Shown one piece after another: positions 7,575-14,538 of a stretch of 16,735 bases of DNA; within the stretch, counting starts at the first letter, position 1; each line of letters opens with the position of its first letter. Source of the DNA: CAZTCJ01 sp964612085 (lineage in GTDB: Bacteria; Pseudomonadota; Alphaproteobacteria; JAJFIK01); assembly GCA_964612085.1 (NCBI GenBank), contig CAZTCJ010000081.1, positions 1 to 16,735 of the forward strand, in the 5' to 3' direction. The notes under the pieces were generated by a model. The model had not been told where the DNA came from. It made no database searches and worked only from the letters and a program-made list of their open reading frames with translations. Both the position numbers and the translations under genes were made by a program.

Positions 7575-8612
7575 ATGCGCAACTCACACACGCCGCCCCT
7601 CGCCCTGACCATGGGCGACCCGGCGGGCATCGGACCGGAAATCACAGTGAAAGCGTGGCGCGCCTTGCGCGGCCGGGGCCCGGTCTTTTGCGTCCTGGGA
7701 CCGGCAGCGCTCTACCGGCAGACGGGAACCGCCCTCGGCCTCGACGCGCCGGTGAACGAAATCGCCCATCCGCGCGACGCGGCGGCTCTTTTCCCGGACG
7801 CCCTGCCCGTCATCGATCAGCCCCTGGAGGGAGCCGTCATTCCGGCCCAAGGCAACCCCGCCCATGGCACGGCCATCACCAAGGCCATCGCTCAAGGGGT
7901 CCGCTGGTGCCTGGACGGCACGGTTTCGGGCGTCGTCACCAACCCGATCACCAAGGTCATGCTGACCAGCGCGGGCTTCCCCCATCCGGGCCATACGGAA
8001 TATCTGGCCGCGCTGGCGGGCGAAGGTTTGGGAACCGCTCCGCCGACGCCCGTGATGATGCTGGCGTCCCCTGAGCTGCGCGTGGTGCCGTTGACGATCC
8101 ATGTGCCCGTGGCGGACGTGCCCGGTCTGATCAGCCGGGACAAGATCGTCCGCATCGGGCGAATCATGGCGGATGCGCTCCAGCGCGACTTCGGCCTGGA
8201 CCGCCCCCGAATCGCCGTGGCGGGCCTGAACCCCCATGCGGGCGAAGCGGGCACCATCGGCCTGGAAGATCAAACGATCATCGTGCCTGCCGTTGACGAT
8301 CTGTGTAAAGAAGGCATCGACGCGCGCGGCCCCCTGCCCGCCGACACCCTGTTTCACAAAGCCGCCCGCGCCCGTTACGACGCGGCCCTGTGCATGTATC
8401 ACGACCAGGCCCTGATCCCTATCAAGACGCTCGATTTCGAGCGGGGCGTCAATGTCACCCTGGGCCTGCCTTTCGTGCGCACCAGTCCCGACCACGGCAC
8501 GGCCTACGATATTGCCGGGAAAGGTGTCGCGCAGGCGGACAATCTGATCGCCGCCATCGAGATGGCGGCACAGCTCGCACAGGCCCGCATGGCCCATAAG
8601 GCACGAGGGTAA
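7575..8612 (+). CDS. pdxA: 4-hydroxythreonine-4-phosphate dehydrogenase PdxA
   Basis: NAD-dependent, metal-requiring enzyme of the DXP-dependent pyridoxal 5'-phosphate pathway; oxidises 4-phosphohydroxy-L-threonine, and the product is used by PdxJ. The 345-aa product begins RNSHTPPLALTMGDPAGIGPE, the hallmark N-terminus. Probable zinc ligands are H176 (TIHVP), H221 (NPHAGE) and H276 (MYHDQ); their spacing (45 and 55) equals that of H166, H211 and H266 in E. coli PdxA. GHTEYL (139-144) and TSPDHGTAYDIAG (303-315) are also conserved. The frame is open further upstream inside surA, but the ATG at 7575, 10 bases after the surA stop, gives the family N-terminus. Nearly abuts rsmA. Confidence 0.96.
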   Translation: MRNSHTPPLALTMGDPAGIGPEITVKAWRALRGRGPVFCVLGPAALYRQTGTALGLDAPVNEIAHPRDAAALFPDALPVIDQPLEGAVIPAQGNPAHGTAITKAIAQGVRWCLDGTVSGVVTNPITKVMLTSAGFPHPGHTEYLAALAGEGLGTAPPTPVMMLASPELRVVPLTIHVPVADVPGLISRDKIVRIGRIMADALQRDFGLDRPRIAVAGLNPHAGEAGTIGLEDQTIIVPAVDDLCKEGIDARGPLPADTLFHKAARARYDAALCMYHDQALIPIKTLDFERGVNVTLGLPFVRTSPDHGTAYDIAGKGVAQADNLIAAIEMAAQLAQARMAHKARG

Positions 8613-8615
8613 GGC

Positions 8616-9482
8616 ATGGAGACGCCCGATCCCCTGCCGCCCTTGCGGGACGTCATCGCGCGCCATGGGCTGTCCGCGCGCAAGGGGCTCGGGCAGCATT
8701 TCCTGTTCGACCTCAATCTCACCCGGCGGATCGCCCGGGCCTCGGGCACGCTTACAGGCCATGTGGCGGTGGAAGTAGGACCAGGGCCCGGCGGGCTCAC
8801 CCGCGCGCTGCTGATAGAAGGCGCGGATCATGTACTCGCCATCGAGCGCGATCCCCGCTGCTTTGAGGCGCTGGAGGAAATCGCCGCCGCCTATCCGGGA
8901 CGCCTGACCATCGCCCAGGCCGACGCTTTATCGGTCCACGAACCGGATCTCATTCCCGAAGCGCACCAGGGCAAACCGGTCAGGATCGTCTCCAACCTGC
9001 CATATAATGTGGGCACGCCCCTGCTCGTCCGCTGGCTGACCGTTGAGCCCTGGCCGCCCTGGTGGGCAAGCCTCACCCTGATGTTCCAGAAAGAAGTGGT
9101 GGACCGGCTGGTCGCGGCCCCGCGCACAAAGGCCTATGGCCGCTTGTCCGTGCTCAGCCAATGGCGCGCCGAGGCCCGCTGGGCCTTCGATGTGCACGCC
9201 AGCGCGTTCGTGCCCCCGCCCAAGGTGACCTCGGCGGTGGTCCATGTGACGCCCGGTGCGCCCATGGGATCGTGCGCCGCGACCGCGCTTGAGCGGGTGA
9301 CGGCCGCCGCCTTCGGCCAGCGGCGCAAAATGCTGCGCAGCAGCCTGAAAAGCCTGACGCCCGATCCGGAACCCCTTTTGGCGCAGGCGGGCATCGAGCC
9401 CACGGCCCGCGCGGAGACACTGCCCATCGACGCATTTTGCCGTTTGGCGGCGCTTGTCGAACGGAACACACCCAAGAATTAA
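8616..9482 (+). CDS. rsmA: 16S rRNA (adenine1518/1519-N6,N6)-dimethyltransferase RsmA (KsgA)
   Basis: SAM-dependent enzyme that dimethylates two adjacent adenosines in the 3'-end hairpin of 16S rRNA during late small-subunit assembly; its loss gives kasugamycin resistance. The 288-aa sequence shows KGLGQHFL (23-30), SAM motif I EVGPGPGGLT (53-62), acidic loop AIERD (75-79), catalytic NLPYN (127-131), FQKEV (157-161) and the C-terminal AFGQRRKMLRSSLK (232-245) that contacts rRNA. Start ATG lies 3 bases after the pdxA stop, with AAGG overlapping that stop. It ends the conserved plus-strand series; the next gene, after 90 bases, appears unrelated. Confidence 0.97.
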   Translation: METPDPLPPLRDVIARHGLSARKGLGQHFLFDLNLTRRIARASGTLTGHVAVEVGPGPGGLTRALLIEGADHVLAIERDPRCFEALEEIAAAYPGRLTIAQADALSVHEPDLIPEAHQGKPVRIVSNLPYNVGTPLLVRWLTVEPWPPWWASLTLMFQKEVVDRLVAAPRTKAYGRLSVLSQWRAEARWAFDVHASAFVPPPKVTSAVVHVTPGAPMGSCAATALERVTAAAFGQRRKMLRSSLKSLTPDPEPLLAQAGIEPTARAETLPIDAFCRLAALVERNTPKN

Positions 9483-9572
9483 ACGCTGGGCTGTACACCG
9501 TTGTCGGGATCCGGTGCCTATGCCAGACTCCGGCACAAAAGCAACGCCACGATGATTCCGGGAGCCACGCCC

Positions 9573-10706
9573 ATGCCCACCCTGCAATATCTGACGACGA
9601 CGGTCTTCGACCACGGATCCATCGCCAGCCTGCCGGCGGCTTTGGCCGAACTGGGCATCAAGCGCCCTTTGCTCGCCACCGACAAGGGGCTGATGGCGCT
9701 GGGCCTGGCCAGCAAGGTGCGCTCGGCCATGGGCGAGGACACGGCCGTGACGATTTATGACGGCACGCCGGAAAATCCGACCGAGGACGCCGTGCTCGAA
9801 GCCCTGACCCTCTACCGCGACAATGGCTGCGATGGGGTCGTGGCGCTGGGCGGCGGCTCACCCATGGATCTGGGCAAGGCGGTGGCCTTTCTGGCCGTCA
9901 ATGACGGTCCGCTGGCGGATCATGCGGGCGTCACCCAAGGGGTGGACACGGTCGCGCCCCTGATCGCCGTGCCGACCACGGCGGGGACGGGCAGCGAGGT
10001 CTCGGTGGGTTTCGTCGTGATCGTCAAGGACGGCCGGAAACTGACCTTCGTCAATCAGAAATTCATTCCCGTGCGCGCCATTTGCGATCCGGACCTGACC
10101 CTCGGCCTGCCGAAGATCCTGACCGCCGCCACCGGCATGGACGCCATGACCCACGCCATCGAGGCCGTGTGTTCGCCGCTCGTCAATCCGCCTGCGGAGG
10201 CTGTCGGGCTCGACGGGCTGGAGCGGGGTATCCGGCTCGGCTATCTGGAGCGGGCCGTCAATGACGGGTCCGACAAAGAAGCCCGCTGGCATATGATGAT
10301 GGCCTCCACCGAAGGCGCGCTCGCCTTCATCAAGGGCCTCGGCGCGGTCCACGCCATGAGCCATTCCGCCGGGCGGCTCAAGGATCTGCGGCTCCATCAC
10401 GGCACGCTCAACGCGGTTATTCTGCCCACGGTGCTGCGCTTCAATGCCGATGTGGCCCAAGACAAATATGACCGGATCCGTCATGTCCTGCGCCTGAAGC
10501 CCGGCGCCGATCTGGCCGATATGATCGAGGATCTGAACGCGCGCCTGGGCCTGCCGAAAAATCTGGGCGAGATGGGTCTGACCGCGGAGCGTATTCCGGA
10601 ACTGGTCCGGGAGGCGGTCACGGATCTGGCGAGCTTCACCAATCCCCGGCCCGCCAGCGAGGACGATTACGCCAGCCTGTTCGAGGAAGCGATCGCCAAG
10701 TCATAA
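9573..10706 (+). CDS. Iron-containing (group III) alcohol dehydrogenase
   Basis: NAD(P)-dependent dehydrogenase of the iron-activated family; the substrate cannot be assigned. The 377-aa product has the two-domain layout: nucleotide-binding half with ALGGGSPMDLGKAVA (91-105) and PTTAGTGSEVS (134-144), then the all-helical metal domain. Predicted metal ligands are D190 and H194 (GMDAMTHAIE), H260 (GAVHAMSH) and H276 (LHHG), with H264 the likely catalytic His. Compared with E. coli FucO, the spacing between the third and fourth ligands is longer by a residue or so. Start chosen at 9573 because GGGAG (9560-9564) lies 8 bases upstream; ATG 9552 and TTG 9501 are in frame but lack an SD. It sits between rsmA and a convergent hypothetical gene, so the context gives no pathway. 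Confidence 0.9.
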   Translation: MPTLQYLTTTVFDHGSIASLPAALAELGIKRPLLATDKGLMALGLASKVRSAMGEDTAVTIYDGTPENPTEDAVLEALTLYRDNGCDGVVALGGGSPMDLGKAVAFLAVNDGPLADHAGVTQGVDTVAPLIAVPTTAGTGSEVSVGFVVIVKDGRKLTFVNQKFIPVRAICDPDLTLGLPKILTAATGMDAMTHAIEAVCSPLVNPPAEAVGLDGLERGIRLGYLERAVNDGSDKEARWHMMMASTEGALAFIKGLGAVHAMSHSAGRLKDLRLHHGTLNAVILPTVLRFNADVAQDKYDRIRHVLRLKPGADLADMIEDLNARLGLPKNLGEMGLTAERIPELVREAVTDLASFTNPRPASEDDYASLFEEAIAKS

Positions 10707-10715
10707 GCGCGGCCT

Positions 10716-11123
10716 TCAGCCGAAAATAAAAACCATGATCGACGACAGCATGGTCAGCATGCCCATGGCCTGGTCGTAAGCCACGGTCACATGTGCGGCT
10801 ATACTGTTGACCAGATCGCTCGCGGCCTGGCCGATCCAGGCCATGCCGCCGCTGTCGCGCGCACCGTCCGGAACCGGAACAAAGCCATTGGCCATGCAGC
10901 CAGCCGGGTCCAGACTGCAGGACGGCACGGCGGGACCGGTCTCCTCAAGCGCCATCAGATCCATGACCAATGCCACCTCCCAACGCACGGCCTCATCGCC
11001 CAGGCCCACGAGACTGTCGGCGGCGAGGCTGATATCCGCGAAGATCTGCTCATCCGCCGTCAGCGCCTCGGGCAGTGCGCTCTCAATGTGATTGTGATCC
11101 TCAAGCACGTCCCTGTCCTCCAT
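10716..11123 (-). CDS. Hypothetical 135-aa protein with acidic N-terminus and hydrophobic C-terminus
   Basis: I do not recognise this protein. Reasons to call it real: G/C-rich third positions in this frame, a balanced protein composition, and an opposing frame that gives the His/Arg-rich product typical of a shadow. The N-terminal 60 residues are acidic and helical (MEDRDVLEDHNHIESALPEA). The middle is Pro/Gly-rich with two cysteines (C69, C76). The last 40 residues form an amphipathic-to-hydrophobic stretch (DLVNSIAAHVTVAYDQAMG, then TMLSSIMVFIFG), which could be one membrane segment or an assembly helix. There is no signal peptide. It ends 9 bp from the convergent dehydrogenase stop. Its start faces the XRE regulator across an AT-rich operator region, so control by that regulator is plausible. 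The SD is weak. Confidence 0.65.
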   Translation of the reverse strand: MEDRDVLEDHNHIESALPEALTADEQIFADISLAADSLVGLGDEAVRWEVALVMDLMALEETGPAVPSCSLDPAGCMANGFVPVPDGARDSGGMAWIGQAASDLVNSIAAHVTVAYDQAMGMLTMLSSIMVFIFG

Positions 11124-11152
11124 GGAAAACCGTCCCGGCCCCTCTAGAGTTG

Positions 11153-11181
11153 GTGATACTCAATGTATCATTTTCTGTAAA
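11153..11181 (-). promoter_or_regulatory. Candidate promoter for the 135-aa gene (leftward)
   Basis: On the minus strand TTTACA (11176-11181) is followed after 17 bases by TATCAC (11153-11158), matching 5 and 4 of 6 consensus positions. The -10 lies within the TGATAC/GTATCA palindrome and the -35 abuts the upstream 25-bp palindrome, so both palindromes are placed where a repressor would block this promoter. A pattern call only. Confidence 0.35.
11154..11170. promoter_or_regulatory. 17-bp palindrome TGATAC-N5-GTATCA, possible operator
   Basis: Perfect 6-bp arms, TGATAC (11154-11159) and GTATCA (11165-11170), with a 5-base spacer in the divergent region. Its size and symmetry fit a helix-turn-helix dimer site. 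Its sequence differs from the two GCAAAT-type palindromes nearby, so it may bind a different protein. Confidence 0.45.
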
Positions 11182-11206
11182 GCAAATTCTGCTATTTACG
11201 ATTTGC
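11182..11206. promoter_or_regulatory. 25-bp palindrome, operator copy 1
   Basis: Arms GCAAAT (11182-11187) and ATTTGC (11201-11206). It has the same total length and the same outer sequence (GCAAAT ... CGATTTGC) as the palindrome at 11290-11314; most of the 25 positions agree between the two. Lies between the 135-aa gene and the XRE regulator gene. Probable binding site of the adjacent XRE protein (inference). Confidence 0.55.
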
Positions 11207-11289
11207 TATTTAGGGTTTTTTGAGACACACTCGAGGTAACCCCGCAGAAAACGGGCGTTTAGACACCGCCGAATGGGCAGACAAGTGTC

Positions 11290-11314
11290 GCAAATCGCAC
11301 ATTTTGCGATTTGC
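11290..11314. promoter_or_regulatory. 25-bp palindrome, operator copy 2 (perfect 10-bp arms)
   Basis: GCAAATCGCA (11290-11299) and TGCGATTTGC (11305-11314) are exact reverse complements with a 5-base spacer. The same outer arms recur at 11182-11206, 108 bp upstream. Its right end overlaps the -35 of the candidate regulator promoter, a typical arrangement for autorepression. Confidence 0.65.
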
Positions 11315-11338
11315 AAGCCATAAAGCTTCGTCTAAACT
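11311..11338 (+). promoter_or_regulatory. Candidate promoter for the XRE regulator gene
   Basis: TTGCAA (11311-11316) and TAAACT (11333-11338) with a 16-base spacer, each matching 4 of 6 consensus positions, about 45 bases before the ATG. Overlap with operator copy 2 would allow autoregulation. Weak on consensus alone; supported mainly by context. Confidence 0.3.
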
Positions 11339-11384
11339 AACGGCGGGTTCAGGGACTTGGGCAGGAGTGCTGAGGACGGGCGGT

Positions 11385-11717
11385 ATGGCCGAGAGAGTAA
11401 GAAAAGTTGAGGCGCAAGCGGACCAGACCAAGGAATTGCGCCGTCAGTTGGGACGATGGCTTAAACACCGACGGGAAGCGGCCGACATTACACAAGCCCA
11501 ACTCGCAGAACGGCTGGGGCTTCGCTACTATTCCTTCGTTTCCCAGGTTGAGAACGGAATCGGACGTATTCCGCAGGATTTGTATGCGCCGTGGGCGAAG
11601 GCCCTCGGTCTCGATGGCAAGGACTTTGCCTTGACCGTGCTGAAACATCTGGAGCCGGGTCTCTATGACCTCATTGCGGCACAAATGCCGCCCGGCACCC
11701 AGGAACCGCAGGTGTGA
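11385..11717 (+). CDS. XRE/Cro-type helix-turn-helix transcriptional regulator
   Basis: Small cytoplasmic DNA-binding protein of 110 residues. A Lys/Arg/Glu-rich N-terminal segment (1-22) precedes a HTH_3-type domain at about 23-77: GRWLKHRREAADITQAQLAERLGL, then YSFVSQVENGIGRIP with the SQVENG recognition-helix signature, and the last helix WAKALGL. A short helical tail (79-100) may dimerise. Start ATG 11385 has GAGGA (11372-11376) 8 bases upstream; the frame is open back to 11220, but that part is the AT-rich operator region. Likely autoregulator of the divergent promoter region through the 25-bp palindromes (inference). The 700-aa gene follows 45 bases downstream on the same strand and is probably co-transcribed. 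No recognisable toxin partner, although small XRE proteins are often antitoxins. Confidence 0.88.
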   Translation: MAERVRKVEAQADQTKELRRQLGRWLKHRREAADITQAQLAERLGLRYYSFVSQVENGIGRIPQDLYAPWAKALGLDGKDFALTVLKHLEPGLYDLIAAQMPPGTQEPQV

Positions 11718-11762
11718 GACGCCCGCCTGACCGGCGCGTCCACCATTTGGGGAGGTCGATCA

Positions 11763-13865
11763 GTGTCAACCCATAGCCGATTGCATCAGTTGCGCCCGGC
11801 GAATGCGCCAGGGCCTTGGAGCTCCCAGGACATTCACGAAATCCTCAGGGCGCAGATCGTCCTGGCGCGCAGTTTCGGACCGCTCGACCTGGAATACGGC
11901 ACCACCGACCGGGACGAGCCCTGGGCCGCCCTCACCTCCTGCGACGATGCCGAAGTGGTGGCGCATTTCGCGCGCGATGGCGGCCGGGTGATCGCGGATC
12001 TGTCCGGTCTGGCACGGCCCTGCGAAGGGCATACGCTGCGCGAGGCCATGAACCGGGCCTTGGCGAAGAGCGGCCTGATCGATCAGACCCAGGAGCGCAA
12101 GCGCGCCCAGGACAATGTGGTGGTGCGCCTGTTCGGCGACGCAGGCAAGATGGTCCTGGCGCTGGCGGTGCTGGCCTGGGAAGCGGTCAGCTCTCTGGCC
12201 AACAAGGCACAGGCCGCTTTCCGTCCCAATCCGGACGACCGCAAGGCGGCGGACGGTCAAGGCAAAGACAGCGACCAGCGGGACCCCCTGCTGCAAAATT
12301 TGCGCAACGGGTCCAATGAAAGCCGTACCGGGGAAGCGGCCCTGGTCAGCATGACCCAGCTTCTGTCCTTCCTGGTGGTGACCGAAGCCCTGGCGCGCGA
12401 AAGTGCCGGGGAAGGCGACGGCGACTCCGGCGCCACGGGCTGGAGCACCGCTTCGAACGGGCGCATGACCGGCCTGATCGACGGTGAGGCCGATACGGAC
12501 GGTCTTGATGACGGTATCCTGGCCACCCTGTTCGACGCCGCGCCGGTCCAGATGCCCCAAGCCGGGGACGATCACGCCATGCCGGCCTTGACGGCCGCGT
12601 CCAATGCCGGGTTCGGACTGACCGGGCAGGACGAATTCGGGCCCGCGCTTGTCGGCGAGGACTTCATCTTCGATGCCGAGGCGCTGGCCCTTGCCGGCGA
12701 TCTGGATGCGAATGCCGCGTTCGTGACGGACGTCCTGACCGCCGTGGCGCAGCTCAGGGCACTGCGCATCGAAACGGTCGAAGAGATGCGGCTGTCTTTC
12801 GCCGAAGCGCTGCTCGACCGCATCACGGACATGACCGACCATTTCCGCTTCGACCGGGCGTGGGGCATCGATCCCGATACCGCGACACGCGCCGATGTGA
12901 TGGGCGCGGCCATTCTGTTCGCCAGCGTCGCCGAAACGGTCGAGGATCGGTTCGATTTCGAAATCACCCGCCAGGATGCGTTCTACTGGGCCCTGCAGCA
13001 TCCGGATGCCGCCCTGAAAATCGCCCAAACGGCGATCGCGTCCCAGGCGCTCGACGTGGACCCCAAAACGGTGGTGGCGCTCGTGACGGTCGCCAAGGTC
13101 GCGGAAAACCACGATATCGCTCCGGAAACGGTGATCCAGATCGCGGCGGCCTCGAAAGCCTACGACATGGCGCCGCGAACGGTTGTCCGTGCCGCTCAGC
13201 ATGCGGAAGAGAACGGGATGGAAACCGTCGAGGTTCTCGACAAGATCCAGGCCGTGCGCGAGGCGGTGATGGACCAGGCCCCCGAACTCGCCGCCAAGAT
13301 CACCGAACGGGAAGAAAAGGCTGAAGCGGTCAAGGAGGCCGTCAAAGAGGCGGTTTACGACCATATCTCCGAACAGGTCGAGGAAAGCGCCGCCGCTGCG
13401 GACGGCAACGATCCGGAACCGCTGCGTGCCGCCGTGTCCGGCGTTATCGAAGACGCCGAAGACAGCGTCACGGATGTGAAAGAGACCATCACTCTGCAGC
13501 GCGAAGAGGCGATCCGCACCGTGACCGTCTCCGAAGTCATCGATGTCGCGGCCGAAAAGATCGAAGAAGCGAGCGAAGTCATCGAGGCTTACGGCCTCGA
13601 TAAGTCCAAGGTGATCGAGGTTGCCAAGCTCGCCGACACCTACGGCGTGGATGCGGAGACCGTGATCAAAGTGGTGGCTTACAACAAAGTACGCGACGCG
13701 ATCGCCGAAAAGGCCGCGGCGGCGAACCAGGCCGAGTTGATCGCCTCCAGTCAGACCGAAGACATGGAGCTGACGCCGGACCTTGCTCCGGAAGCCGACG
13801 GCGTTGAGCCGGGATCCTACCGGATCGAAAGCGATCCGGACGGGGACGCGTTCAGCTTCGGGTGA
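11763..13865 (+). CDS. Hypothetical 700-aa protein with hydrophobic segments and degenerate 17-residue helical repeats
   Basis: I do not recognise the family. The start is the GTG at 11763, with GGGGAGG (11749-11755) 7 bases upstream. Regions: a compact N-terminal domain (about 19-100) containing DRDEPWAALTSC and EVVAHFARDGGRVIADL; a hydrophobic helix at about 127-147 (KMVLALAVLAWEAV); a polar linker; a second hydrophobic stretch at about 192-212 (LVSMTQLLSFLVVTEAL); an acidic, Gly/Asp-rich segment (213-320); then a helical, Glu/Ala/Val-rich C-terminal half. The latter holds 17-residue units ending in Thr-Val or similar: 421-437, 441-457, 458-474, 475-491, 601-617 and 618-634, roughly I-x-V-A-x-x-A-x-x-Y-[DG]-V-x-x-x-T-V. 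A Lys/Glu coiled-coil-like stretch (515-545) separates the two repeat groups. There is no classical signal peptide. Codon use resembles its neighbours. It ends 6 bp from the convergent gmk gene. Confidence 0.85.
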   Translation: MSTHSRLHQLRPANAPGPWSSQDIHEILRAQIVLARSFGPLDLEYGTTDRDEPWAALTSCDDAEVVAHFARDGGRVIADLSGLARPCEGHTLREAMNRALAKSGLIDQTQERKRAQDNVVVRLFGDAGKMVLALAVLAWEAVSSLANKAQAAFRPNPDDRKAADGQGKDSDQRDPLLQNLRNGSNESRTGEAALVSMTQLLSFLVVTEALARESAGEGDGDSGATGWSTASNGRMTGLIDGEADTDGLDDGILATLFDAAPVQMPQAGDDHAMPALTAASNAGFGLTGQDEFGPALVGEDFIFDAEALALAGDLDANAAFVTDVLTAVAQLRALRIETVEEMRLSFAEALLDRITDMTDHFRFDRAWGIDPDTATRADVMGAAILFASVAETVEDRFDFEITRQDAFYWALQHPDAALKIAQTAIASQALDVDPKTVVALVTVAKVAENHDIAPETVIQIAAASKAYDMAPRTVVRAAQHAEENGMETVEVLDKIQAVREAVMDQAPELAAKITEREEKAEAVKEAVKEAVYDHISEQVEESAAAADGNDPEPLRAAVSGVIEDAEDSVTDVKETITLQREEAIRTVTVSEVIDVAAEKIEEASEVIEAYGLDKSKVIEVAKLADTYGVDAETVIKVVAYNKVRDAIAEKAAAANQAELIASSQTEDMELTPDLAPEADGVEPGSYRIESDPDGDAFSFG

Positions 13866-13871
13866 TCGGTC

Positions 13872-14516
13872 CTAAAGTCCGGCGCCCGGGCTGCGGCCCC
13901 GCAGGCTTGCGACAAAATCGGTGAGGCCTGTCTGCCGGGCCCGGCGCAGCCGCTCGGACATCAGGATCGCGCGGATGCGATTGTGGGAGTCTTCCACATC
14001 CTCATTGACGAGCACGTAATCATATTCCGCCCAATGACTCATTTCATCGGCGGCCTTGGCCATCCGGTGCCGGACGACCTCCTCCGAGTCCTGGGCGCGC
14101 GCATGGAGGCGGCGTTCCAGCTCGCCCCATGAAGGCGGCAGGATGAACACGCGCACCAGATCGTTCCGCGCGTTCTTCTCCAATTGCTGGGCGCCTTGCC
14201 AGTCGATATCGAACAGCACGTCGCGCCCGGCCGCCAATGCCTGATCGACGGGCGCGCGCGGCGTGCCGTAGAAATTGCCGAACACCTGCGCATGTTCGAG
14301 CAACTCGCCTGCTTCCACCATGCGGTTGAACGCTGCCTGGTCGACGAAGTGATAATGCTCGCCGTCCACCTCGCCCGGACGCGGCGGCCGGGTTGTGACG
14401 GAAACGGACATTTTGATATTGGGATCGCTCGCCAGCAGGCGCCGCGCCAGGGTCGATTTGCCCGCACCGGAGGGCGAGGACAAAACGAACATCATGCCGC
14501 GCCGCTCGATGGTCAT
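13872..14516 (-). CDS. gmk: Guanylate kinase
   Basis: Cytosolic enzyme that phosphorylates GMP to GDP with ATP, feeding GTP, dGTP and cyclic-di-GMP pools. The 214-aa product has the P-loop SPSGAGKST (14-22), the GMP-binding lobe VSVTTRPPRPGEVDGEHYHF (38-57, with Arg43 and Arg46) and NFYGTPRAPV (81-90), Walker-B-like FDIDWQGAQQL (102-112), and the lid region with RRLHARAQDSEEVVRHRM (135-152). The C-terminus ends RSPGAGL. Start ATG 14516 follows yicC after 22 bases, a common bacterial pairing. MM at residues 8-9 could be a shorter start, but the SD support is no better. Convergent with the 700-aa gene; no terminator hairpin is visible in the 6-bp gap. Confidence 0.97.
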   Translation of the reverse strand: MTIERRGMMFVLSSPSGAGKSTLARRLLASDPNIKMSVSVTTRPPRPGEVDGEHYHFVDQAAFNRMVEAGELLEHAQVFGNFYGTPRAPVDQALAAGRDVLFDIDWQGAQQLEKNARNDLVRVFILPPSWGELERRLHARAQDSEEVVRHRMAKAADEMSHWAEYDYVLVNEDVEDSHNRIRAILMSERLRRARQTGLTDFVASLRGRSPGAGL

Positions 14517-14538
14517 GGGACTTGCCGCTCCAGGCTCT

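Noticed and set aside
9509..9537. GTGCC/GGCAC stem after rsmA as a terminator
   Set aside because: A 5-bp stem with a 13-base loop followed by A residues, no T tract; it may also lie inside an extended adh frame.
10707..10740. CGGC-CTTCA-GCCG hairpin with adjacent A-rich run as a terminator between adh and the 135-aa gene
   Set aside because: The stem is only 4 bp, and the A/T run lies on the wrong side for both transcripts to form a standard intrinsic terminator.
10791..11147. 118-aa plus-strand frame opposite the 135-aa gene
   Set aside because: His/Arg-rich composition and poor third-position bias compared with the minus frame; most likely the shadow.
11766..13364. 532-aa open frame on the minus strand opposite the 700-aa gene
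   Set aside because: Its product is rich in His, Arg, Gly and Gln with no domain-like pattern, typical of the antisense shadow of a GC-rich gene; the plus frame has a good SD and an internally repeated protein.
11385..13865. XRE regulator plus downstream gene as a classical toxin-antitoxin pair
   Set aside because: The downstream protein is 700 aa with no toxin-like fold signature that I can see; the small size of the XRE protein alone is not evidence.
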